Positions 20,600 through 30,741 of a stretch of 64,000 nucleotides of DNA are shown one piece after another. Where the stretch lies: assembly GCA_021397845.1 (NCBI GenBank), contig CM038047.1, positions 34,083,601 through 34,147,600 of the forward strand. The letters run 5' to 3'. The DNA is from Areca catechu. Its lineage: Eukaryota; Streptophyta; Magnoliopsida; Arecales; Arecaceae. Position 1 is the stretch's first letter; every line of letters starts with the position of its first letter. The translations under genes and the position numbers were made by a program. The notes beneath the pieces are model-generated. The model ran no database searches and had not been told where the DNA came from. It was given only the letters and a program-made list of their open reading frames with translations.

Positions 20600-22507
20600 G
20601 AGCTTGTCATTATCTAATAATGACCGGAGTGACAGATTAGTGACATTATCTGAAAAAGAAAACCAAGACTATTTAGTATATGAATTATTTAAAACTTAAA
20701 GACATGGACTTTTGTCTAAAAGCTCCTCCCACTATTTTATTCAGACTGGTAGCCTCTACCTCTAATCCGAAGAATAACACTTATCCTTTAGTGGGTACCA
20801 GAATCCAATAGACAATGCATGAGCCCGACTATGGTCGGCCAATCCATGCTCATCTAAAGGTAGGTTCATAACCAGTTGTTTCTCCAAACAACTCCTAGTA
20901 ATTTATTTTGCCCTAGGAACACTTCAATCGACCTTTGGGCTACCTGCTAAAGAAGGTCCCAGTTAGGTCCAATCATTAACATGACTGATCTTAATGCTTC
21001 TAGCTAACAAATGATCAAGCCCGACTTTGGCCGGCTAACCTGACCACCTGTTCAAGAAAGTTGCATTATGTCATCATATAATGAATGGCAATTCCAATAG
21101 TATGATGACCACCCGATCTATGGATCTGCCGATAATCACCCCACTACTGGACTTATTACCAAACACCTTAATGGGAGGCTAAGACAAAAAATTATCATAT
21201 AATTTCCATCTTTTTAAGGACCTAATAATTTAGAGGTTTTATGCATATTGTGACAGAAGAGAAAGGATAAGTCATGGATTATCTTTCACTAACTTCATAT
21301 GTTAATGAAAGGGTTGCATGAACCACAAAATCCATGGGCACCTAAATCAGTCAAGCTGATTAACCTTATTGGCATGGGCTAACTCGAATCAATGAGCTAA
21401 CTAATCAAAACTGGTTGACCATATTGGCCAGGTAAGTGAGATCAAGGTTATGTGTTAAGCCATTAACCATCTTTCCTTAGACACCAATATCATTGGCCAG
21501 GAAAGAGGTAGCCCCAAAAACCATAGATCAAAAGCCATACTTACCTTAGACACCAATTGGTTCACCAATTTCGATTAGGCTAGCCTAAGGAATCGGATCC
21601 TACCACGAAGCCAAGATTAAGTCCATTTAGATGTATGGACCAAACAATCTAACTATTAGATAGATACTAGAGAAGAACCTTAACTCAACATTTGATTAAG
21701 TTAATTCTCTATTAAGTCCAATTCATCTAAACTTAGGTCTAACCCAATTAGGACCTAATTCAAGCTAACCCATTTAAACCAAAGTTATGAATATGACTTA
21801 GATCTTAAAATCATATCCTTAGATCATTTAGTCACTTAGATTTACTTAATTCATAATTAAGTTAATCATACAACATATTGAAACATTTTCAAAAAACTTT
21901 ATAAAATATTTTTACAAGAAAATCCAATTTTTAAATTTCTGTTCACTGTGAAGTGTCGACACTTCAGTAGCAAGTGTCGACACTAGGTGTCGACACTACT
22001 CTGAGACAAGTCGACACACAGTGAACCGATTTCTGTGTTTTTGTTCATGAGTCGACACCTAGAAGCCCAAGTGTCGACACATAGACACACAAGTGTTGAC
22101 ACTAGGTAAACCAAGTATCGACACTTGATCAAACCCGAGCACAGAAATGCTAAAATCCAAACTTTGTCTTTTCTAAACTTGAATTTTATGTTAAACTATT
22201 TAACATAACAATCATAAACTAACTTTAGAACATTTCTAAAACATTTTATGACTTCAAATTTAGAACATAATAAAGATCAAAATATTTTAATCTTTACTTT
22301 TTTTTTCTTTTTCTTCTTCATGAGTCCTTCACAATGGCACCCCTACACGCCATAGGAGATCCCTTTGAATGGGAAGTGAGGGTCTTGCAGCCCTACTTCT
22401 CTCCTATGACCGGACGGCCTGGTGAGGCACCCAATCCGAGTACTTGCAAGAAATTAAACTGATTTTATAATGTTTATACTAAACATTCATGCTAGAGCAA
22501 CCTTGTC
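20600..22507 (-). other. Leader of copia-2 (5' untranslated)
   Basis: This is 1.9 kb without coding potential between the primer binding site and Gag. It holds an array of GTGTCGACAC-like palindromes (21953-22124) and a short imperfect repeat family around 20760-21600 containing cccgac(t)ttggccggc. A run like ttttctttttcag at 20645-20660 (minus strand) resembles a splice acceptor just before the Gag-like residues. Confidence 0.6.
21953..22124. repeat. GTGTCGACAC palindrome array in the copia-2 leader
   Basis: Intact copies begin at 21953, 21974, 21987 and 22071. Variants occur at about 22009 (aagtcgacac), 22050 (gagtcgacac), 22093 (gtgttgacac) and 22115 (gtatcgacac). Several are 21-22 bp apart, as in the solo LTR at 11171-11499. 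Confidence 0.9.
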
Positions 22508-22519
22508 GCTCTGATACCA
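22508..22519 (-). other. Primer binding site of copia-2 (initiator methionine tRNA)
   Basis: The minus strand reads TGGTATCAGAGC, the standard match to the 3' end of plant initiator methionine tRNA. It begins two bases inside the 5' LTR and primes minus-strand cDNA synthesis. Confidence 0.95.
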
Positions 22520-22521
22520 TT

Positions 22522-24580
22522 TGAAAGTAAAACTAGTAGCGAGCATGCTTTGTATTTTAAAATTGTTTTCAAAAAACATGCAGCGGAAGCATGATAAAAG
22601 GATTAACATTTAATCTAAGCATGCATTTAAAACTTTTCTATGCTACTTGTCCTAAGATCTTGCATAAATGATTAATATAAACAGTGAAATCATGAATTAT
22701 TACTATGAACATTTCAAAGCAACATATCTATATATGTAAATCCATACCTCGTATGATGTGGAGACTTTCTCCGCTGCGAAAGATCCAAGAGGAGGAGGAT
22801 GAACTCTGCTTAGCCGCACACTTGTCCGGCCTCTACAGGTGGTTCACACCAGGGCTCTTTCAAAATCCACTTCCACTCCAAGTGCTAGCTTGTTGTGGAA
22901 CGATTTGATAGGAACTCCTTTTCTTCTTTTGATGCCGGACTCTCCGAATGAATGAAGAAGCTCAAGAGGTGGAGAATGAGTGGTTGGAACCCTTTCCAAA
23001 TACTCAATCCTAAGACCTAGATCACTAGGTACAAATATGCATAATTTTCTCCAAAAACCTCACACCTATAAAACTAGAACTTTTCCTAGTTTCTTCCCTT
23101 TCTTCCCTTTGATTTTTCCAGCATTTCTTTGCTGAAATTTTCCTTTATTTCATCCTCCCATTTCAGCCCATTAAGTAGATGGAGAGGGAGAGGGAGAGTG
23201 GGGAGTTATAGGTGTGGTAATGGGTAGTTATAGAGAGTTATGGTCATGAGAAGTTACATAACTCTCCAAAAATGAATTTAAACTTATTTAAATTTAGATT
23301 AAATGTGTTAATTGATTTTAGTTCATAACTGAAATCAATTGGGTCAAGTGTGCATACATTGGGTTCAACCCGATTGGACCCAAACCCATTTTGAACCAAA
23401 TCCTATTTGATTCGTTCCAGATTTTTATAGCTCAATCAAATTGGGCTATCAAGTAATCACATTACTTAATTCACCTCCATGCATCACCAACTATTAGTGA
23501 AAATTTTATGTCACAACCTTTTGTGACATCAAGTGTCTACACTTGCGAAATCATCAAGTATCGACACTTACACAAGTGTCGACACTTTCAAGAATATCAA
23601 GTGTCGACACTTGGATAAAGAAAAACCCTTTTTCTCTATGAGCCCATGAACGATTTCCAATAGTTGTCCAATCACTAGATCAAGTAGAAACCCCTATGGT
23701 GTGTGACCCCATAGGTTCGAACACTAAGCCAGTAGCACTGGAACATTTCCAATACCAGTCAAAGTCGCCATCTAGCAATGACACCTGACATCCGGATAGG
23801 TCGAAGTTGCAGAGCAACAATCAAGAACCAGGAGATATAGAAACCTTGTAATCAATCCCTTTGACCTCAATGCTTAGGAAGACTTAGGGTTAAACTGTGC
23901 AACCCATAAAGTCCATCAACAATGTGTCTCAATCTCACAAGTCCTGTAATACTTTACAGAGACTACCCTGGCCAAGGTTTTGCTAAATTGAAACACAGTA
24001 AGATATCTGCTCCAAACACTTTGGAGGGATCAATCCCATCTTGATTCGATCACCGCTACACGAGTACTTAACTGTACCCAGAAACCTTCCGTCCCTGGAT
24101 TAGAAATCCAGATAGTCCAGTACCAAAGTACAGTGAGTTGCTCGCAAGCTACCATGACGATCTCATGTCTGAGGGATAACTACGTCCATATCAAAACTCT
24201 AGGCAGAATAAAATACAGACGGGTCACGTTCGATGAAATGTCAAACACAACATCTGCATGCCATACCAGTGTCTCCACACTCCTTGGTTAAGAGGACAAC
24301 CAACGATTATGGCACACAACGACCTATACTTGATATACTATTATCCTGAAATAAGTGTATCATTTGGTCGCGAACAATTTTAGGACTATATGATATATCC
24401 TCTCTATATCACATACAAATAGTCCTAAGGACTTCATCACTCAAGAACTCATTAAAGAAAGATGAAATAGTGATGAACTGCCAGAATAAACATTTTATTC
24501 AATAATATAATTCATATACAATTACATCAAATGTACAACTGTCTACAGTATAAATTGGCTTTGGGACACATTTTCCAATA
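22522..24580 (-). repeat. 5' LTR of copia-2 (2059 bp)
   Basis: It matches the 14617-16676 LTR along its length, starting tgaaagtaaaac on the + strand and ending ttccaata, where the other LTR ends ttcccaaca. The differences I see are mainly transitions. The palindrome set at 23533-23610 has one extra decayed copy compared with the other LTR. Confidence 0.93.
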
Positions 24581-24749
24581 CTTGGTATGGTGGGGGATGC
24601 TTCTTCGTCCGATATAGGTCTCCTTGGAGGAGTGCTTGAGCCCTCTTCAGCCCTTCTTTTCTTTCGAACTTTAGACTCCGCTGGAACTAGCATTGCCCTC
24701 TTTCTGGAAGCCTGTCGAACTCTTTCAAGTTGTGGCTTCATTGGTTCAC
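24581..24749 (-). CDS. Antisense gene of element A, exon 2, proximal part
   Basis: The exon opens after the acceptor gattgcag (AG at 24751-24750) and gives EPMKPQLERVRQASRKRAML, then a basic, then acidic stretch (KVRKKRRAEEG and PISDEEASPTIP) before the copia-2 boundary at 24581. The MK near its start is also found in the same exon of elements B (MKVDRAK) and C (GMKFSID). The basic cluster KVRKKRR could be a nuclear localisation signal. Confidence 0.7.
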
Positions 24750-24837
24750 CTGCAATCAAAGGAAGGATTGTTATATATATATGCATAAGAGAAAGATGAA
24801 AAGAAAAAGAAAAGTTCGAAGACCACTATCTCTATAC

Positions 24838-25633
24838 CTAATGATGGGACCTCGCTGATATGGGCTCGGTGAAGGTTTTCTTCCTTCAGCAATTCTTTAA
24901 ATAAGGGGATTTCCGGCTCTGATAAAGTGTCAAAATCTTTGGCATCGGCTTTCAGGATTCTCTTCTCGGCGTTTGCATCCAAATGCGAAGTTTTCCATTC
25001 AGTGTTGAATCCCCAATGGGTATAATATACAAAAAAGAAACTGGGCTTCCACCCATATATAGCACTAGGGGTTCCTTTTATTAGTCTTCGACCAGGCCGA
25101 GGACCTATAACCCACCACCCTTTGCCATGAAAATCTCTTTTTAACATGAAAAGAGAGGTAAACAAGGAGGTCTTCAGCTCTACGTTCCTAAGTTTGCAAA
25201 GAATTAAGAAGCTACAAATATTTCTAAAGCTATTGGGAGTCAATTGAGCCGGGACTATTTGATAAAGATTAAAGATTTTTGTGAAAAAGGGATGAAGTGG
25301 GAGTCGAAGACCAGCCTTGAGGTGATCTTCATATATGGCGATTGAATACATGGGGGGTTTATCTACCCTTTCTTCGGGTTTCAGAAGGATTAGTTTGAAA
25401 GTCCGTGGTATATGGAAACGCCGCTTAACCTCTTCCATCTTGGCAAGCGTAAAGGAGCTGGTAACGGAGTCGAGTGATCCTTTTGGACTCCTCTTCCTAC
25501 CAGAACTTCTTTCCCTACTAGTTTCGGCTCCCGGCAAATTCCTACCGGTTTCGCCTCCTAATGGTTCCCTACTGGTTTCACCTTCTGGTGAACCCCTTCT
25601 AATGGAAGGATTTCTATTGGACCCTAACATCAT
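24838..25633 (-). CDS. Antisense gene of element A, exon 1 (Transposase_28-like domain)
   Basis: The start is at 25633 (MMLGSNRNPSIRRGSPEG) and the exon ends at the donor CATTAG|GTATAG (GT at 24837-24836). After a Ser/Arg/Gly-rich head, residues about 60-240 hold the domain known as 'putative gypsy type transposon' (Transposase_28, PF04195 as I recall): LRLPLHPFFTKIFNLYQIVP, AQLTPNSFRNICSFLILC, KRDFHGKGWWVIGPRPGRRL, YGWKPSFFFVYYTHWGFNTE. Summing exon lengths (796, 527 after removing the copia insert and one duplication copy, 606) gives 1929 bases, an uninterrupted frame of 642 codons plus stop. A TATA box lies 130 bp upstream. Function unknown; the domain name reflects where it is found, not an enzyme activity. 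Confidence 0.75.
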
Positions 25634-25760
25634 AAAAAACCAAAAGTAAAAGGGGAAGAAGGACCTCTAACCTTTGGAAAAACGGAAATGGCAGGCTACG
25701 GTGCAGAACGGGAGGAAGAAACACGGAAGCAGGGAAAATTCTTCTGGAGAAGTTCTTTCC

Positions 25761-25772
25761 CCTTTTATAGGT
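25761..25772 (-). promoter_or_regulatory. TATA box of the antisense gene in element A
   Basis: The minus strand reads CTATAAAAGGGG about 130 bp upstream of the antisense start codon. The same word lies at 29154-29165 on the + strand in element B, at a similar distance from that element's antisense gene, although the surrounding sequence differs. Confidence 0.6.
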
Positions 25773-26217
25773 AGAGATTGCGGGATTTCGAGGTGATTTG
25801 GAGATCTTTTTGATCATGCACCGTATCGACGGTTTCGATCGTGGGTACGGTTCTCTAAAAGATCCATTAAATGAGGTAATGATCGCGATCCACATGAAAT
25901 ACCACCATTGGCTGTGATAACATCTCAACCGTGATTAGTCTCCGGATGACTGCCACGTGTCCAATCTCAGTTGAATAAGAGCCCCTTTTTCAAAGGTTTC
26001 TCATAATTTTTCCAAATTCGAGGCGTTCCTTTTGAAACAGCCAATGACAAGGTGACGCGTGTCTTCACCATGTTTTCTCGCACCACCAGGCAGTTATGGC
26101 AAAAGACGTGTCAGGATTCGGCACCATCATTATCTGTCAGTTATCACTAGAAGACAAAATTTAAATACTCCTATTCTTCAAAATTAAATCATTTCGAACT
26201 TGGAAGTGGAGGACAGC
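25773..26217. other. Element A region between antisense promoter and 3' LTR
   Basis: Non-coding sequence of the element, ending in the purine tract ggaagtggaggacagc at 26202-26217, directly before the LTR start. Upstream control elements of the antisense gene would lie here. An inverted-looking GATCGCGATC-type stretch near 25880 is noted without interpretation. Confidence 0.5.
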
Positions 26218-27064
26218 TGTTGTGATATCCTGGGCCATCTTCTAAACCAATTTTAATTTTTGGTTTATTAATCAAATCAACATAAAAGGAAAATATCTCT
26301 TAAAGATTCTAATTTATAAAGAGATTATTATATCTTCGGCTTCATATATTTGTCTTGGTCCGAAGGAAGTAAGTTTATTATTCTTATAGCTTCGGCTTCG
26401 TATCTTTGTCTTGGTCCGAAGACTAAGCCTTCCATTTGAACCTTCTTGGCTTTATTTCCTCATCATAATACGAAGAGCCTATCTTCTCATATTCGGGACT
26501 GTAAGTGTTTATCTATTTTTTTCATATTATTTTCAAAGAAATTCTTCTGAAATATGTAGCTAACATTCCCTTTAGGAGTGCTACTAAATGGAATGTTAAG
26601 CTCACTTCGGATTTATTCTTGAAGAAAGAGGATTGTTAAGCATGTGGATTTTTTGAACCCTGAAACAGTTGAAATCTGTTTTGGTTGTTGCAACCACCCA
26701 CATGGCCCAAAACCTCAGATTGGATAAACTCCAAGTATAACTGATTTTCCAACAACCACTACTTACAGTTACGTGGAGGTTGTATTCGCCAACTCCCATA
26801 ATCGTAAGTAGTTACGTTGGAGCCTATAAATACTGATAAGAGGGGACACTCAAGATAAGTTTGGCTCATTCCTGCAATTTGAATTCCTCCTTTCCCTCTT
26901 TGCTTCCAAAAACTCTCCATTCTGCTGCTGCCTGAGTTTTTTCTGACTTTGGCATCGGAGTATCTCCTGCCGGAAAATCTCCAGTCAGGGATCTATTTTG
27001 TAGGTTCCGGTCGACGGCAATCCAGCGAAAGAACCACTTCATCCGATCGACAGAGATTCAGCAT
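26218..27064 (+). repeat. 3' LTR of Tat element A (right end approximate)
   Basis: The LTR starts TGTTGTGATATCC after the polypurine tract. A TATA box (cctataaatac) lies at 26824-26834, followed by a pyrimidine-rich leader. Two partial repeats around 26330-26420 share ttcggcttc, tat, ttgtcttggtccgaag. The end is placed at about 27064 (cagca) because LTRs end in CA, but without a 5' LTR this could be wrong by tens of bases. Confidence 0.65.
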
Positions 27065-27389
27065 CAATAATTCAATATTTATAAAGTACCGTAGGATGCG
27101 TTGCATGATTTAATTTAGTTTATTTTATGATGGACAACCATACATGTTCATGCATGCATTAAAGTATCAAAATAGAAAAGAATGTATGAATAATAGAGTT
27201 ATCAGATACATCATGGACAACATCGTTTAATGCACAACACCCTATAATAATTTTTTGATTCAATCGAGGTAACTTGCATTACTTAGACCAGTTTGAGTAA
27301 CATTTGTCCGACAAGAATTACAGATGTTCCTACTTGAAAGCTTACATTCAATAGATTATTCTCTATAAATTCCTTCTATCATTTTATCA
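27065..27389. other. Unassigned AT-rich stretch between element A and a LINE-like fragment
   Basis: No long open frame and no recognisable element motif. It could be host DNA or an upstream part of the LINE fragment. Confidence 0.4.
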
Positions 27390-28018
27390 ACAATGGTGGA
27401 TTAAAATGCCCCTGCCATAAAATCATCTCGAAAGCTATGGTTCATTAGAAGGACAAAATGTTCCTATGGTTAACTCTTAAAAATAATATTCATACTATTG
27501 GCCACCTATTCTTTCATGTCCGTTCACCTATAGTGTTTAGATAGCTTTTAAAGCATAACTATGGGTCAATAGTTGGCCTAAGAGCTTACACGGGCTATGG
27601 ACTACATGAAGGAAAGTAAAGTTTGATGTTTCAACCAGGCAAGTGGTAGTGACAATCTGTTGGTGAATTAGGTGGGAGCAGAATTCGAGGATCTTTTTGA
27701 AGAAAAACAGATCCATCTATGCTGTAGTTCAGTGAATCTTAAAATCCTTCAAGAGTTCTTCAAGAGTTGGGATCAAATTCATCCCAAGCAGTGGCAATGC
27801 CACGAAACCTTGTGGCAAAGACTCAGGTTCCCTGGTTCACACCCCCTGGATCTGTCTTTGTTCATGGTTCTTGTTTCTACTAAAGAGGCATGGCTGCATT
27901 CTACTTTGGAGAAGAAGATACCATTGTCTAAAGCTTGGTCTTCTGCCACCGGAAAAGAAGAGAATGCAATCGTGGATAGTGCAACGACCTAGCATCTTGT
28001 ATATTTTAGCTTGACATT
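27390..28018 (+). pseudogene. Probable LINE remnant (zinc-binding reverse transcriptase tail), left half
   Basis: A broken frame at about 27437-27545 gives KDKMFLWLTLKN, then a gap, then IGHLFFHVRSPIVF, which resembles the zf-RVT domain at the end of plant LINE polyproteins (FLWL... and HLFF.C.). An open piece at 27672-27992 follows without a recognised domain. The non-coding DNA before 28019 continues past Tat element B at 38675, where it ends in a poly-A tail, which supports a LINE 3' end. The coding similarity is weak, so this call is tentative. Confidence 0.4.
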
Positions 28019-28694
28019 TCTTGCGGCGACTTCTCCCATGCCGGGCTCGGTCGGCTGTGCTGAAGCACTCCTCTCCCGGTACCTGCAACAAAGTTTCCAA
28101 GAATCGGTGGCGTTCCGGCGGAGGACACCCTGATACTAAGTTAGCAGGAGCTTGAGGGCAACAGAATGAAGGAATTGAATGGATAAAACGTGGAAGAGAG
28201 TACTTAGCTCAAAATGAGATCCCCCATCTATCTTATATAGGTGTGGAATACTGCCAATTCTATTAGGGGATGGGTTGAAAATGTCCGATTTGCCTCTAGG
28301 AGAATCAAGATAGTGGCCAGGTGGCACCAGGATGTGGCTATGTCATGATGTCCGTTGTAACAGAATTCTGGTACCAGCTGGAAGGGCTTCTGGAGCCTTT
28401 GAGTTATTTCTGGAGTGAGAGTGAGTCGGTCGGATTTCGACGAGAGAGAGTCGGTCGGACCCAACAAAAGTGGGTCGGTCGGTCGTTCGAGGGAGAACAT
28501 CCGTCAGACCTTCAGGAGGAGTAGACTGGTCGGACCTCGATGGAAGTGGATCGTTCAGACCTCTACTTCAGTGGGTCGACCGGTCGGACATCTGGTGGAG
28601 TGGGTCAGCCGGACCTCAATAGGAGTGGATTAGCGGGCTGACCAGAAGGCCGCTAGATTCGATTCAGTTCAAGGAAAGCCGGTTGAGTACAACA
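28019..28694 (-). repeat. 3' LTR of Tat element B
   Basis: 676 bp, matching 37993-38674. It contains a run of short imperfect repeats built on gagtgggtcggtcgg or tcagacctcaagagg between about 28415 and 28640. The inner edge (acaaca at 28689-28694) is followed by gctgccccccta, the complement of a polypurine tract. Confidence 0.9.
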
Positions 28695-29153
28695 GCTGCC
28701 CCCCTACTTCTGGTCTTTGAGGGGACACATGGCTTCGAAGGACAGGAGCATATCCTTGTGGAGGCTGCGCCCATCCTTGAGATGGCCGCGAACTTAACTG
28801 GGCATGTTGCGTATGGTCGCTTCAAATCTCCCACGATCGGTGTCAGGGACAGGCGTCGACCTCGCATTGGGGGCGACGGAGCTGCAGTTAATGCAGAAAG
28901 GGCGCAATGATGACGGGCCAGCCTGGCCTGCTCAACCGTTGGAATCCAGGGATGAGCCGTGCGACGTGGCAGCATCTGAGCGACCTGTGCCATGCCCGAA
29001 GCGATCTCTCCATCGCTGATTTGGCATTCATGCAGATCGCCGCCTGTCCGCTCCCATCAGTCTATTGCCTCGACTCCCACGACGTGGAGAGTTGTACCAA
29101 CCGATGGGACGGTTATGATGCCCAAGGGACGGAGGAAAACATCTCTCTGGAGA

Positions 29154-29165
29154 CTATAAAAGGGG
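29154..29165 (+). promoter_or_regulatory. TATA box of the antisense gene in element B
   Basis: CTATAAAAGGGG lies 147 bp upstream of the ATG at 29301 and on the same strand. It is identical to the word upstream of the antisense gene in element A. The stretch 28695-29153 before it is the purine tract followed by non-coding element sequence. Confidence 0.6.
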
Positions 29166-29300
29166 ACGTAAGGCACCCGAAAGGAACTTCCTGCTGCAAC
29201 TACGTTCCACGAGAGAGAGAGAGAGTCTCCCCCTTCCATGGTCTCCGATCTTCTATAAACCCAGTCTCAGGTCAGTTCCACCCGTCCTTCTTCTTCCTTC

Positions 29301-29998
29301 ATGTCAATGGCTTCCCATAGTCGTGGTCCGATTCATAGGCGTAGGGAACCAGGCCCGAGCAAGATCCAGTCAGTGATGACCCAGGAATGGGTCGAAAACC
29401 TCATGGCAGTTTATAACATATCCTCGACCCTACACCTTACAGTCCCAGGCCGAGAGGGGAGAGTAAATAACCCACTAGGACTGGGAAATCTTCTAATGTA
29501 TGAAGCCCCCCTCAAGGCCAGCCTGAGGTTTCCATTGCATAATTTTTTCATAGAGGTCTTTAATTTCTATAGAGTGTCCCCAGCGCAACTGACCCCGAAC
29601 AGCATTCGGACGATCTGTTGCTTTATAGTATTGTGTCATCGGGGCCAAGACCGAGCCTAGGTTATCTCTTTTCGGTATTTTTTTTTTTTAAAAAAGGGAC
29701 TTTAGGAGCCAGGAGTGGTGGATGTTTTGTCCCCGTCCTGGTCGAAGGATATTGAAATGCCTTCCGTTGGCCATCTATAGGTGGAAGGCCAAATTTTTCT
29801 TTGTAGATAGTCTTCAGCCTTGGGGTTTCGAGACACTGTGGAGGGAGCCAAGACCGAGGCTCTGCGAGGGAAGGACGATATTGATGGTTGACCAGGCCAG
29901 CTTTAATGACATAGAGGGGGTCAGCCCGACCATGGCATACGAACTGCTCAGGAAAGACGCCCTTCACCAGGCAGGGGTCAGCCACCAGAGATTTCTAG
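29301..29998 (+). pseudogene. Antisense gene of element B, exon 1 (Transposase_28-like)
   Basis: The start is at 29301 (MSMASHSRGPIHRRREPGPS). The conserved domain is readable in two frames: KASLRFPLHNFFIEVFNFYR, VSPAQLTPNSIRTICCFIVL, then after a stop at 29658 and a frame change near a T-run at 29678, PRPGRRILKCLPLAIYRWKA, KFFFVDSLQPWGFETLW. It ends at the donor TTTCTAG|GTAGGA (GT at 29999-30000). Layout and spacing match exon 1 in elements A and C. The stop and frameshift inactivate this copy. Its reading direction is opposite to gag-pol. Confidence 0.75.
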
Positions 29999-30113
29999 GT
30001 AGGACAAGGGGGGCCACCATGATTGACTGACCTTCTCCATCGCACTTATTATGTTGACTTCACTGTGTCCCTTCTTTTCACTCACGTTGGTCTTTCTTTG
30101 GAACAAGAAGAAG

Positions 30114-30662
30114 AATGAAGGTTGACAGAGCTAAAGTGGTCCAACGGACGGTGAGGAAGAGGGCTGCCCAAGAAGTGGAGCCGATCGCAGAAAGGCAAAA
30201 GAAGAGGCGGGCAGAGGAATGGCCCGCGCCTGTCATGACTGTGGACTTTGATGAGGATGACGTCCCTCTGTTGGAGAAGTTTGCAGCAAAGGTGTCGGGG
30301 TCCTCAACTCCCGTCGGGCGGTCAGCCGCCCAACCAGAGCAGGAGCAACCGGAGCCATCCGATATAGTGGCCGCTTCAACCCCAGCACTCGCTGAACCGG
30401 CAGAAACGGTCCCCCTTGCAGACAAGGAAAAGGGGACGGCCGAAGGAGAGGCGGCCGAAGGAGAGGCGGCCAAAGGAGAGACGACCGAAGGAGAGGTGGG
30501 CGAAGAAGTCTGCCAAGAGACTCCCCAACATTGGCATGCCCTAAGCAACGCGAAGTAGGCACAGAGCCTGCTCAGAGGGGCGATGACAGATGCCGACTGG
30601 GAGCTGTCAATCCAAAGGAACCTGAGCGATGTGGCGAAGGATTCCTACCGCGACCTCATGAG
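30114..30662 (+). pseudogene. Antisense gene of element B, exon 2
   Basis: It opens at an acceptor near 30113 with MKVDRAKVVQRTVRKRAAQE, a basic cluster (RQKKRRAEEW) like that of element A, and an acidic patch (DFDEDDVPLLEKF). A short peptide repeat follows (GEAAEGEAAKGETTEGE at 30451-30500), then a frame change near 30556 into RGAMTDADWELSIQRNLSDV. The donor position reads ATGAG|GATAAG, where GT would be expected, so splicing of this copy may be lost. Confidence 0.65.
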
Positions 30663-30741
30663 GATAAGACATCTACTCCATGCCTCTATACTTTCCTTTC
30701 CACTTGCCTTGTGCATGACTAACCTGGTCTCTTGCTTGCAG

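Larger units (their letters stand above)
14617..24580 (-). mobile_element. Nearly complete Ty1/copia element (copia-2), 9964 bp, nested in Tat element A
   Basis: Two long LTRs (14617-16676 and 22522-24580) are flanked by the 5-bp duplication CTTGG (14612-14616 and 24581-24585). Inside, on the minus strand, come the methionine-tRNA primer binding site, a 1.9-kb leader, gag-protease, integrase, reverse transcriptase-RNase H, and a purine tract at 16677-16693. In the first 165 aligned LTR bases I count four substitutions and one small indel, so it is a fairly young insertion. Coding lesions are few: one stop in integrase and one frameshift between integrase and reverse transcriptase. The LTR length and sequence motifs suggest the Angela group, but I am not certain. 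Confidence 0.93.
7440..27064 (+). mobile_element. Ty3/gypsy Tat-lineage element A, 5' truncated, with two nested insertions
   Basis: The + strand order is gag, protease, reverse transcriptase, integrase, tandem-repeat region, antisense gene, polypurine tract, 3' LTR. Protein motifs (DYTDLNKACPKDNF, YVDDMI, QLDPRDE linker) and the presence of an antisense gene before the 3' LTR place it in the Tat group. No 5' LTR is found. The sense frames carry many stops, and the segment from RNase H to the start of integrase is deleted. Nested inside are a solo LTR (10889-12373) and a copia element (14617-24580). The right end, near 27064, is estimated because there is no 5' LTR to compare with. Confidence 0.85.
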
